Shown here piece by piece: positions 47,162 to 58,691 of a stretch of 58,955 bases of DNA. A program made the translations under genes and the position numbers. The notes under the pieces were generated by a model that did no database searches, had not been told where the DNA came from, and saw only the letters and a list, made by a program, of their open reading frames with translations. Location of the stretch: contig NZ_QURB01000004.1 in assembly GCF_003402975.1 (NCBI RefSeq), forward strand, positions 1-58,955, in the 5' to 3' direction. This DNA is from Brumimicrobium aurantiacum (GTDB lineage: Bacteria; Bacteroidota; Bacteroidia; Flavobacteriales_D; Crocinitomicaceae). Positions within the stretch are counted from its first letter, which is position 1; every line of letters starts with the position of its first letter.

Positions 47162-49093
47162 CTACACCTTCTTCCCAACAAAATGTACAATCAAGTACAA
47201 CAGCAAAATCCCCACCCCAAAAACAACCAAACTCGGCACGCCAAAAGCTGCGGGAATTACTCCAACAAACAAAGCAACCGCTCCTACTGTCAACGCATAA
47301 GGCATTTGTGTTCTCACGTGTTCAATATGGTCACAAGAGGTCGCCAAACTACTCAAAATTGTTGTGTCGGATATCGGTGAACAATGGTCTCCTAGCACAG
47401 AACCCGCTAAAACAGAAGCTATAGTATTGTACAAAATGGCCATTTCTGAGAAATTAGGATCTGCTGAAGCTACCGCAAAAGATAGTGGAATAACCAATGG
47501 ATACATTAACGCCATGGTACTCCATGAAGAACCCGTTGAAAAAGCAATAAAGGCCGACAACACAAAAGTTAATGCTGGAATTACCCAAACATGTGAAAAG
47601 TCAGATCCAAAAAAGGCTTTAAGGTATTCTGCGGTGCTTAAACTTTCGGTTACTCCGGCTAAAGACCATGCAAGAATTAAAATAACAACTGCTGGCATCA
47701 TGGTATTGATTCCCATCACCACGGTGTCCATTGTTTCCTTTAAATTCATTATTCGCTGAGCAATTGTCATAATTATCGCCACGGCCAATCCAGTCATAGA
47801 AGCCCAAAGTAAAGCTAAATAAGAATCCGCATTTCCAATGACAATTCCTAATTTTCTAAAAAAGCCAACTTCACCGCCTCCTTCTGTTCCAACTGCTGCC
47901 CAAGTTCCATTGCTTAAATCAACTCCATTGGCCAACAATTCTGCATGAGCGCTAGATAATCCTGTCACCAACAGTCCGATAAATGTTCCAGCAATCACAA
48001 TAAAAACTGGAACAATTGCATTATAGGCTTTCATCTTGGCGTTTTTCACTGGTTCGAATTCTTCCAATTCTTTGTTTGTTGTCGCTTCTGCCATTATTCC
48101 TTCTGCAATAGCCTTTTTTTCTGCTTTATACATCGGACCAAAGTCACGTTGTTTATACAACATAAAAAACACAAAAAACAAGGTAAAAACTGGATAAAAA
48201 GAATAGCCCAAAGAATTCACAAAAATCCCATAAGCGCTTTCATCAATTACGACGCCTTGCTGCAATTCAATTTTAGAAATTCCATCAGAAATATACGTCA
48301 GCTCGGCACCAATCCAAGTGGTAATAAAGGCAACGGCAGCAATTGGCGCAGCTGTAGAGTCAACGATATACGCCAGTTTTTGTCTCGAAATTTTCAACCG
48401 ATCAGTTATTGGACGCATTGTATTTCCTACCACCAAAGTATTGGCATAATCATCAAAGAAAATAGCCAAGCCAAGAAAATATGAAGTTAACATTCCTGAT
48501 TTACGATTCGTTGCAAATTTCACCAAGCGATTTACCACACCTTGCATCCCTCCATTTTTCGAAATTAAAGCTACGATTGCACCAATGATCACAGAAAATA
48601 AAATCACAGAAATATGTCCTGTATCAAGTAAAGCATTTAAAATATAGTGGTCCAAGACGGTAAAAAACGCAGCAAAAATTCCAGAAATTCCACCTCCATA
48701 ATATCCAATAGTGGCAGCACCAATAAAAATCCCTATGAATAAAGAAGAGAGTACTTCTTTAAAAATCAAGGCTAAAACAATTGCAATTAATGGAGGCAAT
48801 AAAGAAAGCCAACCCGGAATGACCAAAGGTTTTTCAAAGCTTATATTCGGATTTTCAAAATGGATATCGTCGTTAGAGAGTTGAACCTTCATCACATATA
48901 CTTCTCCTGCTTTTTTCACTTCTATTGTATCTCCATTCAAAACTAAAAAATTTAGTGTTTTTTCAGACTGAACTTGAACATCAGTTGGGATATCTTTGAG
49001 TATTACTTCTGGAAAAACAACTTGTTGACAAAGCCCTACTTGTCCAATAGTTAGGCTAAAGAATAACAAAAGAGCAGAGAAATTTCTAAGCAT
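47162..49093 (-). CDS. NhaC-family Na+/H+ antiporter with exported N-terminal domain
   Basis: About 643 residues from ATG 49093. It begins with a signal peptide (NFSALLLFFSLTIGQVGLCQ) and a roughly 70-residue extracytoplasmic beta-rich segment (VVFPEVILKDIPTDVQVQSE, VMKVQLSNDDIHFENPN). The antiporter follows with about 12 membrane segments: WLSLLPPLIAIVLALIFKEV, FFDDYANTLVVGNTMRPITD, VDSTAAPIAAVAFITTWIGA, FSTGSSWSTMALMYPLVIPL and DHCSPISDTTILSSLATSCD. The last three are NhaC hallmarks. The N-terminal domain has no recognised family. Confidence 0.88.
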   Translation of the reverse strand: MLRNFSALLLFFSLTIGQVGLCQQVVFPEVILKDIPTDVQVQSEKTLNFLVLNGDTIEVKKAGEVYVMKVQLSNDDIHFENPNISFEKPLVIPGWLSLLPPLIAIVLALIFKEVLSSLFIGIFIGAATIGYYGGGISGIFAAFFTVLDHYILNALLDTGHISVILFSVIIGAIVALISKNGGMQGVVNRLVKFATNRKSGMLTSYFLGLAIFFDDYANTLVVGNTMRPITDRLKISRQKLAYIVDSTAAPIAAVAFITTWIGAELTYISDGISKIELQQGVVIDESAYGIFVNSLGYSFYPVFTLFFVFFMLYKQRDFGPMYKAEKKAIAEGIMAEATTNKELEEFEPVKNAKMKAYNAIVPVFIVIAGTFIGLLVTGLSSAHAELLANGVDLSNGTWAAVGTEGGGEVGFFRKLGIVIGNADSYLALLWASMTGLAVAIIMTIAQRIMNLKETMDTVVMGINTMMPAVVILILAWSLAGVTESLSTAEYLKAFFGSDFSHVWVIPALTFVLSAFIAFSTGSSWSTMALMYPLVIPLSFAVASADPNFSEMAILYNTIASVLAGSVLGDHCSPISDTTILSSLATSCDHIEHVRTQMPYALTVGAVALFVGVIPAAFGVPSLVVFGVGILLLYLIVHFVGKKV

Positions 49094-49195
49094 GTGTTTA
49101 ATGTATTTGAAGTCGAATATAAGAATATTCAAGCTTTAACAGATTTTATGAAGTAAAAAATATCTTCAAAAAAAATATTTTCCTTTTATTTTTCG

Positions 49196-49203
49196 TACTT
49201 TTG
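49196..49203 (+). promoter_or_regulatory. Candidate -7 element of guaB
   Basis: TACTTTTG, 31 bases before the guaB ATG and inside a very AT-rich stretch; no TTG is at the -33 position. Confidence 0.45.
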
Positions 49204-49228
49204 CGTGAATTTATTTAAGTAAAAATAG

Positions 49229-50707
<1,479 letters not shown>

Positions 50708-50787
50708 AGTTAAATACAATATTTTTATTTGTTTTGGGTTTAGGCTTTAAAATAGATTACTAAATTAGTCACGTTTTAAAAAATTAA

Positions 50788-52761
50788 ATGCTCTATATTA
50801 TGTTTTTAAAAAAGTTCCTAACACTTTCTATTGCAACACTTGCAATCACTTTTAATGCCAATAGTCAAAAAGGTGGAGATGAAGTTGTAATGACAGTAAA
50901 CGGAGAAGAAATTACAAAAAATGAATTTCTTCAGGTTTACTTAAAAAACAATGAAGCTCCTAAATACGATAAGGAAAGCCTTGACGAATATGTTGAATTA
51001 TACAAAAAATTCAAATTAAAAGTTGCTGAGGCTGAAGCTTTACAGTATGACACAATACCATCTTTAAAAAGAGAGTTAAAAGGATATAAAGAACAATTAG
51101 CTCACCCGTATCTTGTAGATTCAAGTAAGACCAAGGAATTACTTCAAGAAGCATACAACAGGATGAAAAGTGAGGTTAAAGCAGCGCATATTTTAATAAA
51201 ACTACCACAAGACGCAGTACCCTCAGACACTTTAATCGCTTATAATAAGGCTTTAGCACTAAAAGCTAAAATTGACAAAGGCGCTGATTTTGGTGCTATC
51301 GCTGCAAGTAGCTCTGAAGATCCTTCAGCAAAAATGAATAAAGGAGAACTAGGTTATTTTACAGCATTTCAAATGGTATATCCTTTTGAAACTGCCGCAT
51401 ACAACCTAGAAATTGGAGAAGTTTCTATGCCAGTTCGATCTAGTTTTGGTTACCACCTTATCAAGGTAAGCGACAAGCGTCCAGCAAGAGGTACGATCAC
51501 GGCAGCTCACATTATGGTGATGACACAAGCAAATGATAAACCTGAAGATATTGCCAATGCAGAGAAAAAGATAAATGAAATCTATGTAAAACTGCAAGAT
51601 GGAGAATCATTTGAAAAACTTGCAAAATCATACTCTGATGATCAAGGGTCTAAAGCAAAAGGAGGACAATTACCACCATTTGGTTCTGGAACAAACCAAA
51701 GAATGGTTACTGAATTTGAAGATGCAGCATTCGCACTAAAGGAAAACGGAGATTATTCTAAACCTTTTAAAACAGATTATGGTTTCCATATCGTTAAAAG
51801 AATTGACTATAAACCTTTAGGATCCTTTGAAGAACTTTCCTCACAGATTAAACAAAAATTAAATCGTGGAGATAGAGCTAATCAATCTGAAATGGCTTTC
51901 ATTGCAAAACTTAAAGAAGAGAATTCATTTAAAGATAAAGGAAGTAAAAGACTAACATGGTTTTATGAAAACATCGACAGTACAGTTTTTAAGAAAAACT
52001 GGGAAAAACCAGAATTGGATAAAAACAAGTGGATGTTTAAATACAATGGCGAAAAATTTGAAATGCAATCATTTTTAGACTTTATCGCTAAAAGTAAGAT
52101 CAGAAAACCAGTACCAGTACGTAATTTCATTGATGAAAAGTACAAACAATGGCAAGCGGCCGAAATCATGAATGACGAAAAGAGTCGTTTGGAAGATAAA
52201 TATCCTGCCTATAAAGCTTTATTACAAGAGTATCATGACGGTGTTTTATTGTATGAAATAATGAAAGACAAGGTTTGGGATAAAGCAATTAAAGATACTG
52301 TAGGTTTACAGAAATTCTTTGAAGCCAATCAAGCTGATTACCAATGGACGGATAGAATAGATGGAATTATTTACTCTTCAAATAAAAAAGAAATGCTTTT
52401 GGAGGCTAAATTACTAGAAGATATCGATTCTTTAACAATGTATGATATACTCAACAAAGTGAATGCAGAGTCTCAATTAAATCTAGAGGCAGACAAAGGA
52501 AAATTCATTCAATCTAACAATGAAGTTTTAAAAAACAGAAGCTTTAATGAGGGAGCGAATGAAATCTTTAAAATGGGAGATAAATATTACTTTGTTGTAG
52601 TTAATGAATTAATGCCAGCCGGACCAAAATCTTTGAAAGAAGCTAGAGGTTCTGTAATCCAAGCATATCAAGAACATTTAGAAAAAGAATGGTTAAAAGA
52701 ATTGAGTGAAAAACATACGATTAACGTAAACCAAGAAGTATTATACAGAATAGGTGAGTAA
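50788..52761 (+). CDS. Periplasmic peptidyl-prolyl isomerase with two parvulin domains
   Basis: A 657-residue exported foldase. ATG at 50788 or 50800 (MFLKKFLTLSIATLAITFNA, cleavage after NSQ) may start it. A SurA-like N-terminal region (VVMTVNGEEITKNEFLQVYL) precedes parvulin 1 (VKAAHILIKLPQD, GELGYFTAFQMVYPFETAAY, SSFGYHLIKVSD) and parvulin 2 (ITAAHIMVMTQAND, GGQLPPFGSG, TDYGFHIVKRID). A long helical C-terminal region follows. It starts a compact operon of three foldase-like genes and is expected to assist outer-membrane protein folding. Confidence 0.9.
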   Translation: MLYIMFLKKFLTLSIATLAITFNANSQKGGDEVVMTVNGEEITKNEFLQVYLKNNEAPKYDKESLDEYVELYKKFKLKVAEAEALQYDTIPSLKRELKGYKEQLAHPYLVDSSKTKELLQEAYNRMKSEVKAAHILIKLPQDAVPSDTLIAYNKALALKAKIDKGADFGAIAASSSEDPSAKMNKGELGYFTAFQMVYPFETAAYNLEIGEVSMPVRSSFGYHLIKVSDKRPARGTITAAHIMVMTQANDKPEDIANAEKKINEIYVKLQDGESFEKLAKSYSDDQGSKAKGGQLPPFGSGTNQRMVTEFEDAAFALKENGDYSKPFKTDYGFHIVKRIDYKPLGSFEELSSQIKQKLNRGDRANQSEMAFIAKLKEENSFKDKGSKRLTWFYENIDSTVFKKNWEKPELDKNKWMFKYNGEKFEMQSFLDFIAKSKIRKPVPVRNFIDEKYKQWQAAEIMNDEKSRLEDKYPAYKALLQEYHDGVLLYEIMKDKVWDKAIKDTVGLQKFFEANQADYQWTDRIDGIIYSSNKKEMLLEAKLLEDIDSLTMYDILNKVNAESQLNLEADKGKFIQSNNEVLKNRSFNEGANEIFKMGDKYYFVVVNELMPAGPKSLKEARGSVIQAYQEHLEKEWLKELSEKHTINVNQEVLYRIGE

Positions 52762-53611
52762 ACAAACCAAATATCATTTTGAGAAGGTTGTTCTTTTGAG
52801 CAGCCTTCTTCTGTTTATGTTTTCCTGTAATCAAGAGGATGATATTAGGATTTGCCAGGTTGGAGAAAACATTCTTTACGACACCGAACTGTCTCACAGA
52901 ATAGCATTAATGGATGATGACTTAAACTATGAAGAAGCCAAAGAAAAGGCTATTCAAGAATGGATAGATCAAGAGCAGATTAAATTAGAAATCAAGCATT
53001 CACAACCGGAGGTTTACCTTAAAAATACAATCAGAATTGAAGAAGAATTATCTCAACTGAACCTCTTTGAATTAGAAAACATCTACATCACACAACATTT
53101 AGATTCAGTCATTTCAGAAGAGGAAATTCAGGAGTACTACAATACCTATAGAGAAAATTATAAAGATGAAACTTACATTGTTCGCGCCTTGTATTTAAAA
53201 GTTCCAGACACCTTGGCTTCTACCTTATCTATTGAAAACCATTACTTGTTAAAGAATGATAAAGATATAGCCGAAATAAAAAAAATTGCAAATCTTTACG
53301 CCACTAGCTTTTATTTTGAAGAATCTCGATGGATATACTTTGATGATTTAGTAAGAGAGTTAACAATTACTTCTGATAAAAAAGAAGAAATATTAAAAAA
53401 CAGAGGGAATCAAACTTTTAAAGAAAATGGAGAGACTCACTACCTAAATGTGCTCGATTTCAGAACAAAATCTATATCTTCACCGATGGAGATTGAAAGA
53501 GCTGGAATTAGGCGTCATATCCTCAAAAGAAGAGTGAACAATTTACGCAGTAAAGCAAAAGAAACAATATTAGAAAATGTTAAAGAAAAGTATCCTGTCA
53601 ATTTTTATTAG
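52754..53611 (+). CDS. SurA/PpiC-like lipoprotein without obvious catalytic domain
   Basis: A 285-residue protein starting at GTG 52754, 8 bases inside the previous gene. The leader VVLLSSLLLFMFSC gives a lipidated cysteine near residue 25. The remainder is largely helical: EEAKEKAIQEWIDQEQIKLE, a linker ISEEEIQEYYNTYRENYKDE typical of parvulin-chaperone hinges, and a final basic helix. A full parvulin core is not visible, so it may be a chaperone-only member. It overlaps the next gene by 35 bases. Confidence 0.72.
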   Translation: MSKQTKYHFEKVVLLSSLLLFMFSCNQEDDIRICQVGENILYDTELSHRIALMDDDLNYEEAKEKAIQEWIDQEQIKLEIKHSQPEVYLKNTIRIEEELSQLNLFELENIYITQHLDSVISEEEIQEYYNTYRENYKDETYIVRALYLKVPDTLASTLSIENHYLLKNDKDIAEIKKIANLYATSFYFEESRWIYFDDLVRELTITSDKKEEILKNRGNQTFKENGETHYLNVLDFRTKSISSPMEIERAGIRRHILKRRVNNLRSKAKETILENVKEKYPVNFY

Positions 53612-54950
53612 TTTAAGTATTTCCCTTATTGGAAATGCACAGATTATAACAAACGAATCAACTGATGAAAAAGTCATTGACAAAATTGTTGGCCAAGTTG
53701 GAAACAACCCAATTCTATTATCCGACATCCAAGCTCAATTACTTCAATTAAAATCTGAAGGTCAAGAAGTCAATGATCAAACCAGATGCTTCATTTTAGA
53801 AGAATTGCTTTATCAAAATATGCTATTAAATCAAGCGAAAATTGACAGTATCGAAATTTCAGATGCTCAGGTAAACGCGGAAATGGAAAATAGACTTCGT
53901 ACACTTGAACAACAAATTGGAAGTCGCGAGAAACTAGAGTCTTTCTACGGAAAAACATATACACAAATTAAAGAAGAGTTTCGAGAAATTATTAGAGACA
54001 GACTTTTATCACAAGATATGGAACGTCAAATTGTTCAGGATTTAGAAGTTAGTCCAGATGATGTGAGGTCATTTTACAAATCTATTCCTGAAGACAGTTT
54101 ACCATATGTAAATGAAAAAATTGCCATTCAACAAATTGTAATTTATCCAAAAATCACACAAGAAAGTAGGAATGCAGTTATTGAGAAATTAAATAGATGG
54201 CGTGAAGATTTCATCAATGGAGAACGTTCTTTTTCTGCAGTGGCTACAATTCACTCTGAAGATCAAGGTAGTGCCAAGGATGGTGGTAAAATTGATGCAT
54301 CTCGTGGAATGATGGTAAAACCATTCGAGGCTGCTGCTTTTGCCTTGGAAGTTGGTGAAATATCTGATGTTGTTGAAACCCAATATGGATACCATATAGT
54401 TAAACTTCTTTCACGTAAAGGTGATGATTATACCGTTCGTCATATCTTACTAACTCCAGAAATTGGAAGTCAAGAGTTGAGTGATGCCGCAACATTAATG
54501 GATGAATGTTATGCAAAACTTAAGAAGCATGAAATGACTTGGGACGAAGCCGTAAAAGCTTATTCTGAAGATAAGGAAACAAGTCAGAATCAAGGTAATT
54601 TATCAAATCCTTATACTGGAGACCAATATTGGGATGTGGCTAATATCAACCAAATAGATCCACAGATTTTTGGTTTGGTCAATGGCTTGGAAACTGGTGA
54701 AATTTCAAACCCTGGTCTTTATACTGACATGAAAACAAGAAAAGATGGGGTGAGAATTGTTCGAATAAAGGACAGAACAGAACCACACACAGCGAATTTA
54801 AAAGATGACTATAACTTCATTAAAAAAGCTGCAGAAAACAGTAAAAAAGAAGAGTTATTAAAAGACTGGGTAAACAGTAAAGTTGGAAAAGTTTACATTC
54901 GTTTTGATGAAAGTTTCGCGAATTGCGACTTCCGTTACAATTGGAAATAA
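53577..54950 (+). CDS. SurA-like peptidyl-prolyl isomerase
   Basis: A 457-residue exported foldase: signal peptide (SILSIFISLSISLIGNAQ), SurA N-domain (DKIVGQVGNNPILLSDIQAQ, ILEELLYQNMLLNQAKID), parvulin 1 (KIAIQQIVIYPKITQ, AFALEVGEISDVVETQYGYH) and a second parvulin-like domain (YTVRHILLTPEIGSQELSDA). The domain order is that of SurA, which escorts outer-membrane barrels across the periplasm. It begins inside the previous lipoprotein gene and ends 21 bases before a MoxR gene. Confidence 0.9.
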   Translation: MLKKSILSIFISLSISLIGNAQIITNESTDEKVIDKIVGQVGNNPILLSDIQAQLLQLKSEGQEVNDQTRCFILEELLYQNMLLNQAKIDSIEISDAQVNAEMENRLRTLEQQIGSREKLESFYGKTYTQIKEEFREIIRDRLLSQDMERQIVQDLEVSPDDVRSFYKSIPEDSLPYVNEKIAIQQIVIYPKITQESRNAVIEKLNRWREDFINGERSFSAVATIHSEDQGSAKDGGKIDASRGMMVKPFEAAAFALEVGEISDVVETQYGYHIVKLLSRKGDDYTVRHILLTPEIGSQELSDAATLMDECYAKLKKHEMTWDEAVKAYSEDKETSQNQGNLSNPYTGDQYWDVANINQIDPQIFGLVNGLETGEISNPGLYTDMKTRKDGVRIVRIKDRTEPHTANLKDDYNFIKKAAENSKKEELLKDWVNSKVGKVYIRFDESFANCDFRYNWK

Positions 54951-54971
54951 CCTAAAAAAACACTTACGATT

Positions 54972-55925
54972 ATGTCAAACGTTAAAGAGTTAGATCAACT
55001 TGTTGCAAAATACAAGACACTAAAAAAGGAAATCCATCAAGTAATTGTTGGACAAGAAGAAGTGGTTGATCAAGTGCTAATTTCAATGTTCTCACGTGGA
55101 CACTGTCTATTGGTTGGTGTACCTGGATTAGCAAAAACCTTATTGGTTAACACAATCGCACAATCTCTTGGACTGAGTTTCAACAGAATTCAATTTACAC
55201 CAGATTTAATGCCTTCTGACATCGTTGGTGCTGAAATTTTAGGAGAAAACAGAAGTTTTCAGTTTGTTAAAGGACCATTGTTTAACAACATTGTTTTGGC
55301 TGATGAGATCAATAGAACTCCTCCAAAAACGCAATCAGCTTTATTAGAAGCCATGCAAGAACGACATGTAACGGCTGCAGGAAGTACTTATAAATTACCA
55401 AAACCATTTTTCGTTTTAGCAACACAAAACCCTATTGAACAAGAAGGAACATATCCATTACCCGAAGCGCAATTGGACCGTTTTATGTTTAACATTTGGG
55501 TGGACTATCCTACCTTTGAAGAAGAGATGGCAATTGTTAAATCAACTACACAGGATCAAAAAATAGAAATCAAACAAATCATGAGTGGAGAAGAGATTAT
55601 TCGCTTCCAGGAGTTGATTCGTGAAATTCCTGTTGCTGATAATGTGCTAGAATACGCTGTAAAATTGGTTGGTAGAACAAGAATTAATGATGCTTCTGCC
55701 CCACAATTAACCAAAGACTTTATTTCTTGGGGGGCAGGACCTAGAGCTTCTCAATATTTAATTATCGGAGCCAAATGTCATGCGGTTTTAAAAGGTAAAT
55801 ATGCTCCAGACATTGAAGATGTTCAAGCAGTAGCAAAACCTATTCTACGTCACCGATTGGTTAGAAATTATAAAGCGGAAGCAGAAGGTTACACAATGGA
55901 CAAGATTATTCAAGAATTACTATAA
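54972..55925 (+). CDS. MoxR family AAA ATPase
   Basis: A 317-residue ATPase: Walker A LLVGVPGLAKTLLVN, QFTPDLMPSDIVGAEILGEN, Walker B IVLADEINRTPPKTQSALLE, MQERHVTAAGSTYKLPKPFF, sensor ATQNPIEQEGTYPLPEAQLD with the arginine finger region RFMFNIWVDYP. MoxR proteins act as chaperones for metal centres or protein complexes, usually with DUF58 and VWA-domain partners encoded downstream. Here no such partner follows; the next gene is a TonB-dependent receptor. It probably shares a transcript with the foldase genes. Confidence 0.93.
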   Translation: MSNVKELDQLVAKYKTLKKEIHQVIVGQEEVVDQVLISMFSRGHCLLVGVPGLAKTLLVNTIAQSLGLSFNRIQFTPDLMPSDIVGAEILGENRSFQFVKGPLFNNIVLADEINRTPPKTQSALLEAMQERHVTAAGSTYKLPKPFFVLATQNPIEQEGTYPLPEAQLDRFMFNIWVDYPTFEEEMAIVKSTTQDQKIEIKQIMSGEEIIRFQELIREIPVADNVLEYAVKLVGRTRINDASAPQLTKDFISWGAGPRASQYLIIGAKCHAVLKGKYAPDIEDVQAVAKPILRHRLVRNYKAEAEGYTMDKIIQELL

Positions 55926-55988
55926 AGTTTAAATTCAATATACCAATTACATTTTCGGTTCGTTAGTAGCTTTAAACTAAGTAAATTC

Positions 55989-58634
55989 ATGAGGTACTTT
56001 TTTCTGATTCTTCTCTCTGCAATTCTTTCATTACAAGCAATAGCCCAAACAGGGACCTTGAAAGGAAAAGTCGTAGACAAAACCAATAAAGGTTTTCCAG
56101 AAATCAAAATCAGTCTAAAATCTAATGAAAAGATTAGAACGAAAACCAATCTAGATGGCTTTTATGAATTGGAAGCTCCAATAGGTAATCAAACCATCAT
56201 TATTCAATTTGATGATGAAATCAAAGAAAGAGACGTAGTTGTTCTTGAAAATCAAATAATAAACCTTGAAAAAGTTAAACTGAATGTCCAATATTTCACT
56301 GGAGTAAATGTCACAGGAAAAGGAAGTGGAGGTACTATTGATGATCTTCCAGTGATAGATATGGGAAGTATTCCTGCTCCTGGAGGTGGAGTTGAAAAGT
56401 ACTTAACACTAACAACAGCCGCTTCTTCCAACAACGAATTGACCAATAACTATAATGTAAGAGGTGGAAGTTTCGACGAAAACCTGGTATATGTTAATGG
56501 ATTTCAAATTTACCGTCCCTTCTTAACAAGAAGTGGACAACAAGAAGGAATGAGTTTCATCAATCCAAATTTGGTTGACAATATCGCATTCAGTGCTGGA
56601 GGCTTTACTTCGAATTATGGAGACCGATTGAGTTCTGTTCTTGACATTACGTATAGAACTCCAACCGAATTTAGAGGTTCTCTTGACGCTTCTCTACTCG
56701 GAGTTTCATTACATGTAGAAGACAAAGTGAATCCGCGATTCAATTATATGGTTGCAGGTCGTTACCAAGATCAAAGTTACCTCTTAAACTCTTTACCCGT
56801 AAAAGGTGCTTATAATCCAAGATTTATGGATTTTCAATTCATTACAAACTATAACATTCGAGAAAATTTAGTTTGGAGTGTGCTTGGTCATTTTTCTACC
56901 AATGATTATCGATTTTCTCCAGAAACGCAGGAGACAAGTATTGGTACAATTAACCAACCATTAAGTTTTAAGGTCTATTTTGAAGGTCAAGAAGTTACTC
57001 GCTTCCAAACAATCACTGGAGCAACTTCTTTAAAGTGGGACCTCAATAAAAGAACTGATTTGGCTGTTTATGCGAAAATATTTAACACAGATGAAAGAGA
57101 AACCTTTGATATACTTGGAGAATACTTCATTAATGAGTTAGAAAAAGACCCAGCTAAAGAAGAGTTTGGTGATTCAATAAACACAATTGGTGTTGGAGGA
57201 TTTCTAGACCATTCAAGAAATCGCCTACAAGCCACAATATACTCATTAAGACACGAGGGAAGTCATCAATTTATGACTTTGACGGAGGATGGACTTGCTT
57301 ATGACATGAAAGGTAAATTCAGTTGGGGAATTGCAGCACAATATGAAGACTTTATTGATGAGATGAGCGAATGGAGTTTAACTGATTCTGCAGGATATAG
57401 TTTACCTCAGGGAGATCAAAGTACGATTGAACTGAACGATGTTGTAAAAGCGAACAATACACTTACTACATTTAGAACAAGTGGTTTTCTCCAATATGAG
57501 CAGTCTTTTGATAAATTTATCGAAAATTATCCTATCGCAATTAAAGTAAAAACTATAGATTCATTAGGAAACAAATCACACTATATATATAGAGATACCA
57601 TAGACCGATCAAGATCTAAACTCTCATTCAATACTGGGGTAAGAACTGGATATACAGCCTTTAATAATGAATTTTACGTTACACCTCGTGCTATGTTGAG
57701 CTACTTCCCAAGAAAGTACTATATCAATAAGCAAGGTGAAGTAAGAAAACGTTTTATTCGATTGCATGCCAGTACAGGGTTTTATTACCAACCTCCCTTC
57801 TATCGTGAACTAAGAAGAATGGATGGCTCTGTAAATACAGATGTAGAAAGTCAAAAATCCTTCCATTTTGTAACGGGAATGGACTACTCCTTTGAAATGT
57901 GGGAAAGAAATACACCATTCAAATTTACTGGAGAGTTATTTTACAAATACCTTTGGGACGTTAATCCATACGGAATTGACAATATTAGAACTCGATATTT
58001 AGCGGAAAACATCGCTATTGGACATTCTTATGGACTTGACTTAAACCTTCACGGTGAATTTATTGATGGCTCCTACTCTTTCTTTAAAATAGGATTGTTA
58101 CGTAGTGTCGAAGATTTAGAAAACGATGATTATTACACCTACACCAATTCTGATGGAGAAACCATCGTTCCGGGATATACATTTAATGACACCCCAGTTG
58201 ATAGTACACTAGTATCTCCAGGTTTTATACCTAAACCAACTGACCAATGGTTTACCTTTGCAACATTAATCCAAGACAGAATGCCTGGCGCAGAACAGTT
58301 CACCGCACAACTTGGATTTAACTTTGGTACTAGGTTACCTTATGGCCCTCCTAGTCCCGAGAGATACAAAGATACCTTACGTCAAAAATCCTATTTTAGG
58401 GTAGATTTGGGATTCGGATACGACTTCCTATATAAGAAAGATAAGCCAGAACAACGAAAAAAGATGTTTAGGCCATTTACTGACATTCGTTTAAACTTTG
58501 AAGTTTTCAATTTATTAGGAATTAAAAACGTCCTCTCACAGCAATGGGTTCAAGATACACAAGGAAATTATATTGCTATTCCAAATTACCTCACCCAGAG
58601 AAGACTTAATCTAAAGTTGATTCTTAGGTTCTGA
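55989..58634 (+). CDS. TonB-dependent receptor with carboxypeptidase-like N-terminal domain
   Basis: An 881-residue outer-membrane receptor. Signal peptide (MRYFFLILLSAILSLQAIAQ), carboxypeptidase-regulatory-like domain at about 22-100 (TGTLKGKVVDKTNKGFPEIK, TNLDGFYELEAPIGNQTIII), plug domain (VEKYLTLTTAASSNNELTNN, YNVRGGSFDENLVYVNGFQI, FSAGGFTSNYGDRLSSVLDI) and a barrel ending with RRLNLKLILRF. The ligand cannot be told from sequence; the proline in the GGxDENLVYVNGF region is not diagnostic. It is downstream of the MoxR gene with a 63-base gap. Confidence 0.88.
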   Translation: MRYFFLILLSAILSLQAIAQTGTLKGKVVDKTNKGFPEIKISLKSNEKIRTKTNLDGFYELEAPIGNQTIIIQFDDEIKERDVVVLENQIINLEKVKLNVQYFTGVNVTGKGSGGTIDDLPVIDMGSIPAPGGGVEKYLTLTTAASSNNELTNNYNVRGGSFDENLVYVNGFQIYRPFLTRSGQQEGMSFINPNLVDNIAFSAGGFTSNYGDRLSSVLDITYRTPTEFRGSLDASLLGVSLHVEDKVNPRFNYMVAGRYQDQSYLLNSLPVKGAYNPRFMDFQFITNYNIRENLVWSVLGHFSTNDYRFSPETQETSIGTINQPLSFKVYFEGQEVTRFQTITGATSLKWDLNKRTDLAVYAKIFNTDERETFDILGEYFINELEKDPAKEEFGDSINTIGVGGFLDHSRNRLQATIYSLRHEGSHQFMTLTEDGLAYDMKGKFSWGIAAQYEDFIDEMSEWSLTDSAGYSLPQGDQSTIELNDVVKANNTLTTFRTSGFLQYEQSFDKFIENYPIAIKVKTIDSLGNKSHYIYRDTIDRSRSKLSFNTGVRTGYTAFNNEFYVTPRAMLSYFPRKYYINKQGEVRKRFIRLHASTGFYYQPPFYRELRRMDGSVNTDVESQKSFHFVTGMDYSFEMWERNTPFKFTGELFYKYLWDVNPYGIDNIRTRYLAENIAIGHSYGLDLNLHGEFIDGSYSFFKIGLLRSVEDLENDDYYTYTNSDGETIVPGYTFNDTPVDSTLVSPGFIPKPTDQWFTFATLIQDRMPGAEQFTAQLGFNFGTRLPYGPPSPERYKDTLRQKSYFRVDLGFGYDFLYKKDKPEQRKKMFRPFTDIRLNFEVFNLLGIKNVLSQQWVQDTQGNYIAIPNYLTQRRLNLKLILRF

Positions 58635-58691
58635 TAGAAACTAATTTCTAGAAGTCAGAACATTTCCTGTAAATTAACTGATTTAAAATCC

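Noticed and set aside
47364-47759. Plus-strand open frame of 131 codons
   Set aside because: It lies wholly antisense to the well-supported NhaC antiporter gene and has no recognisable domain.
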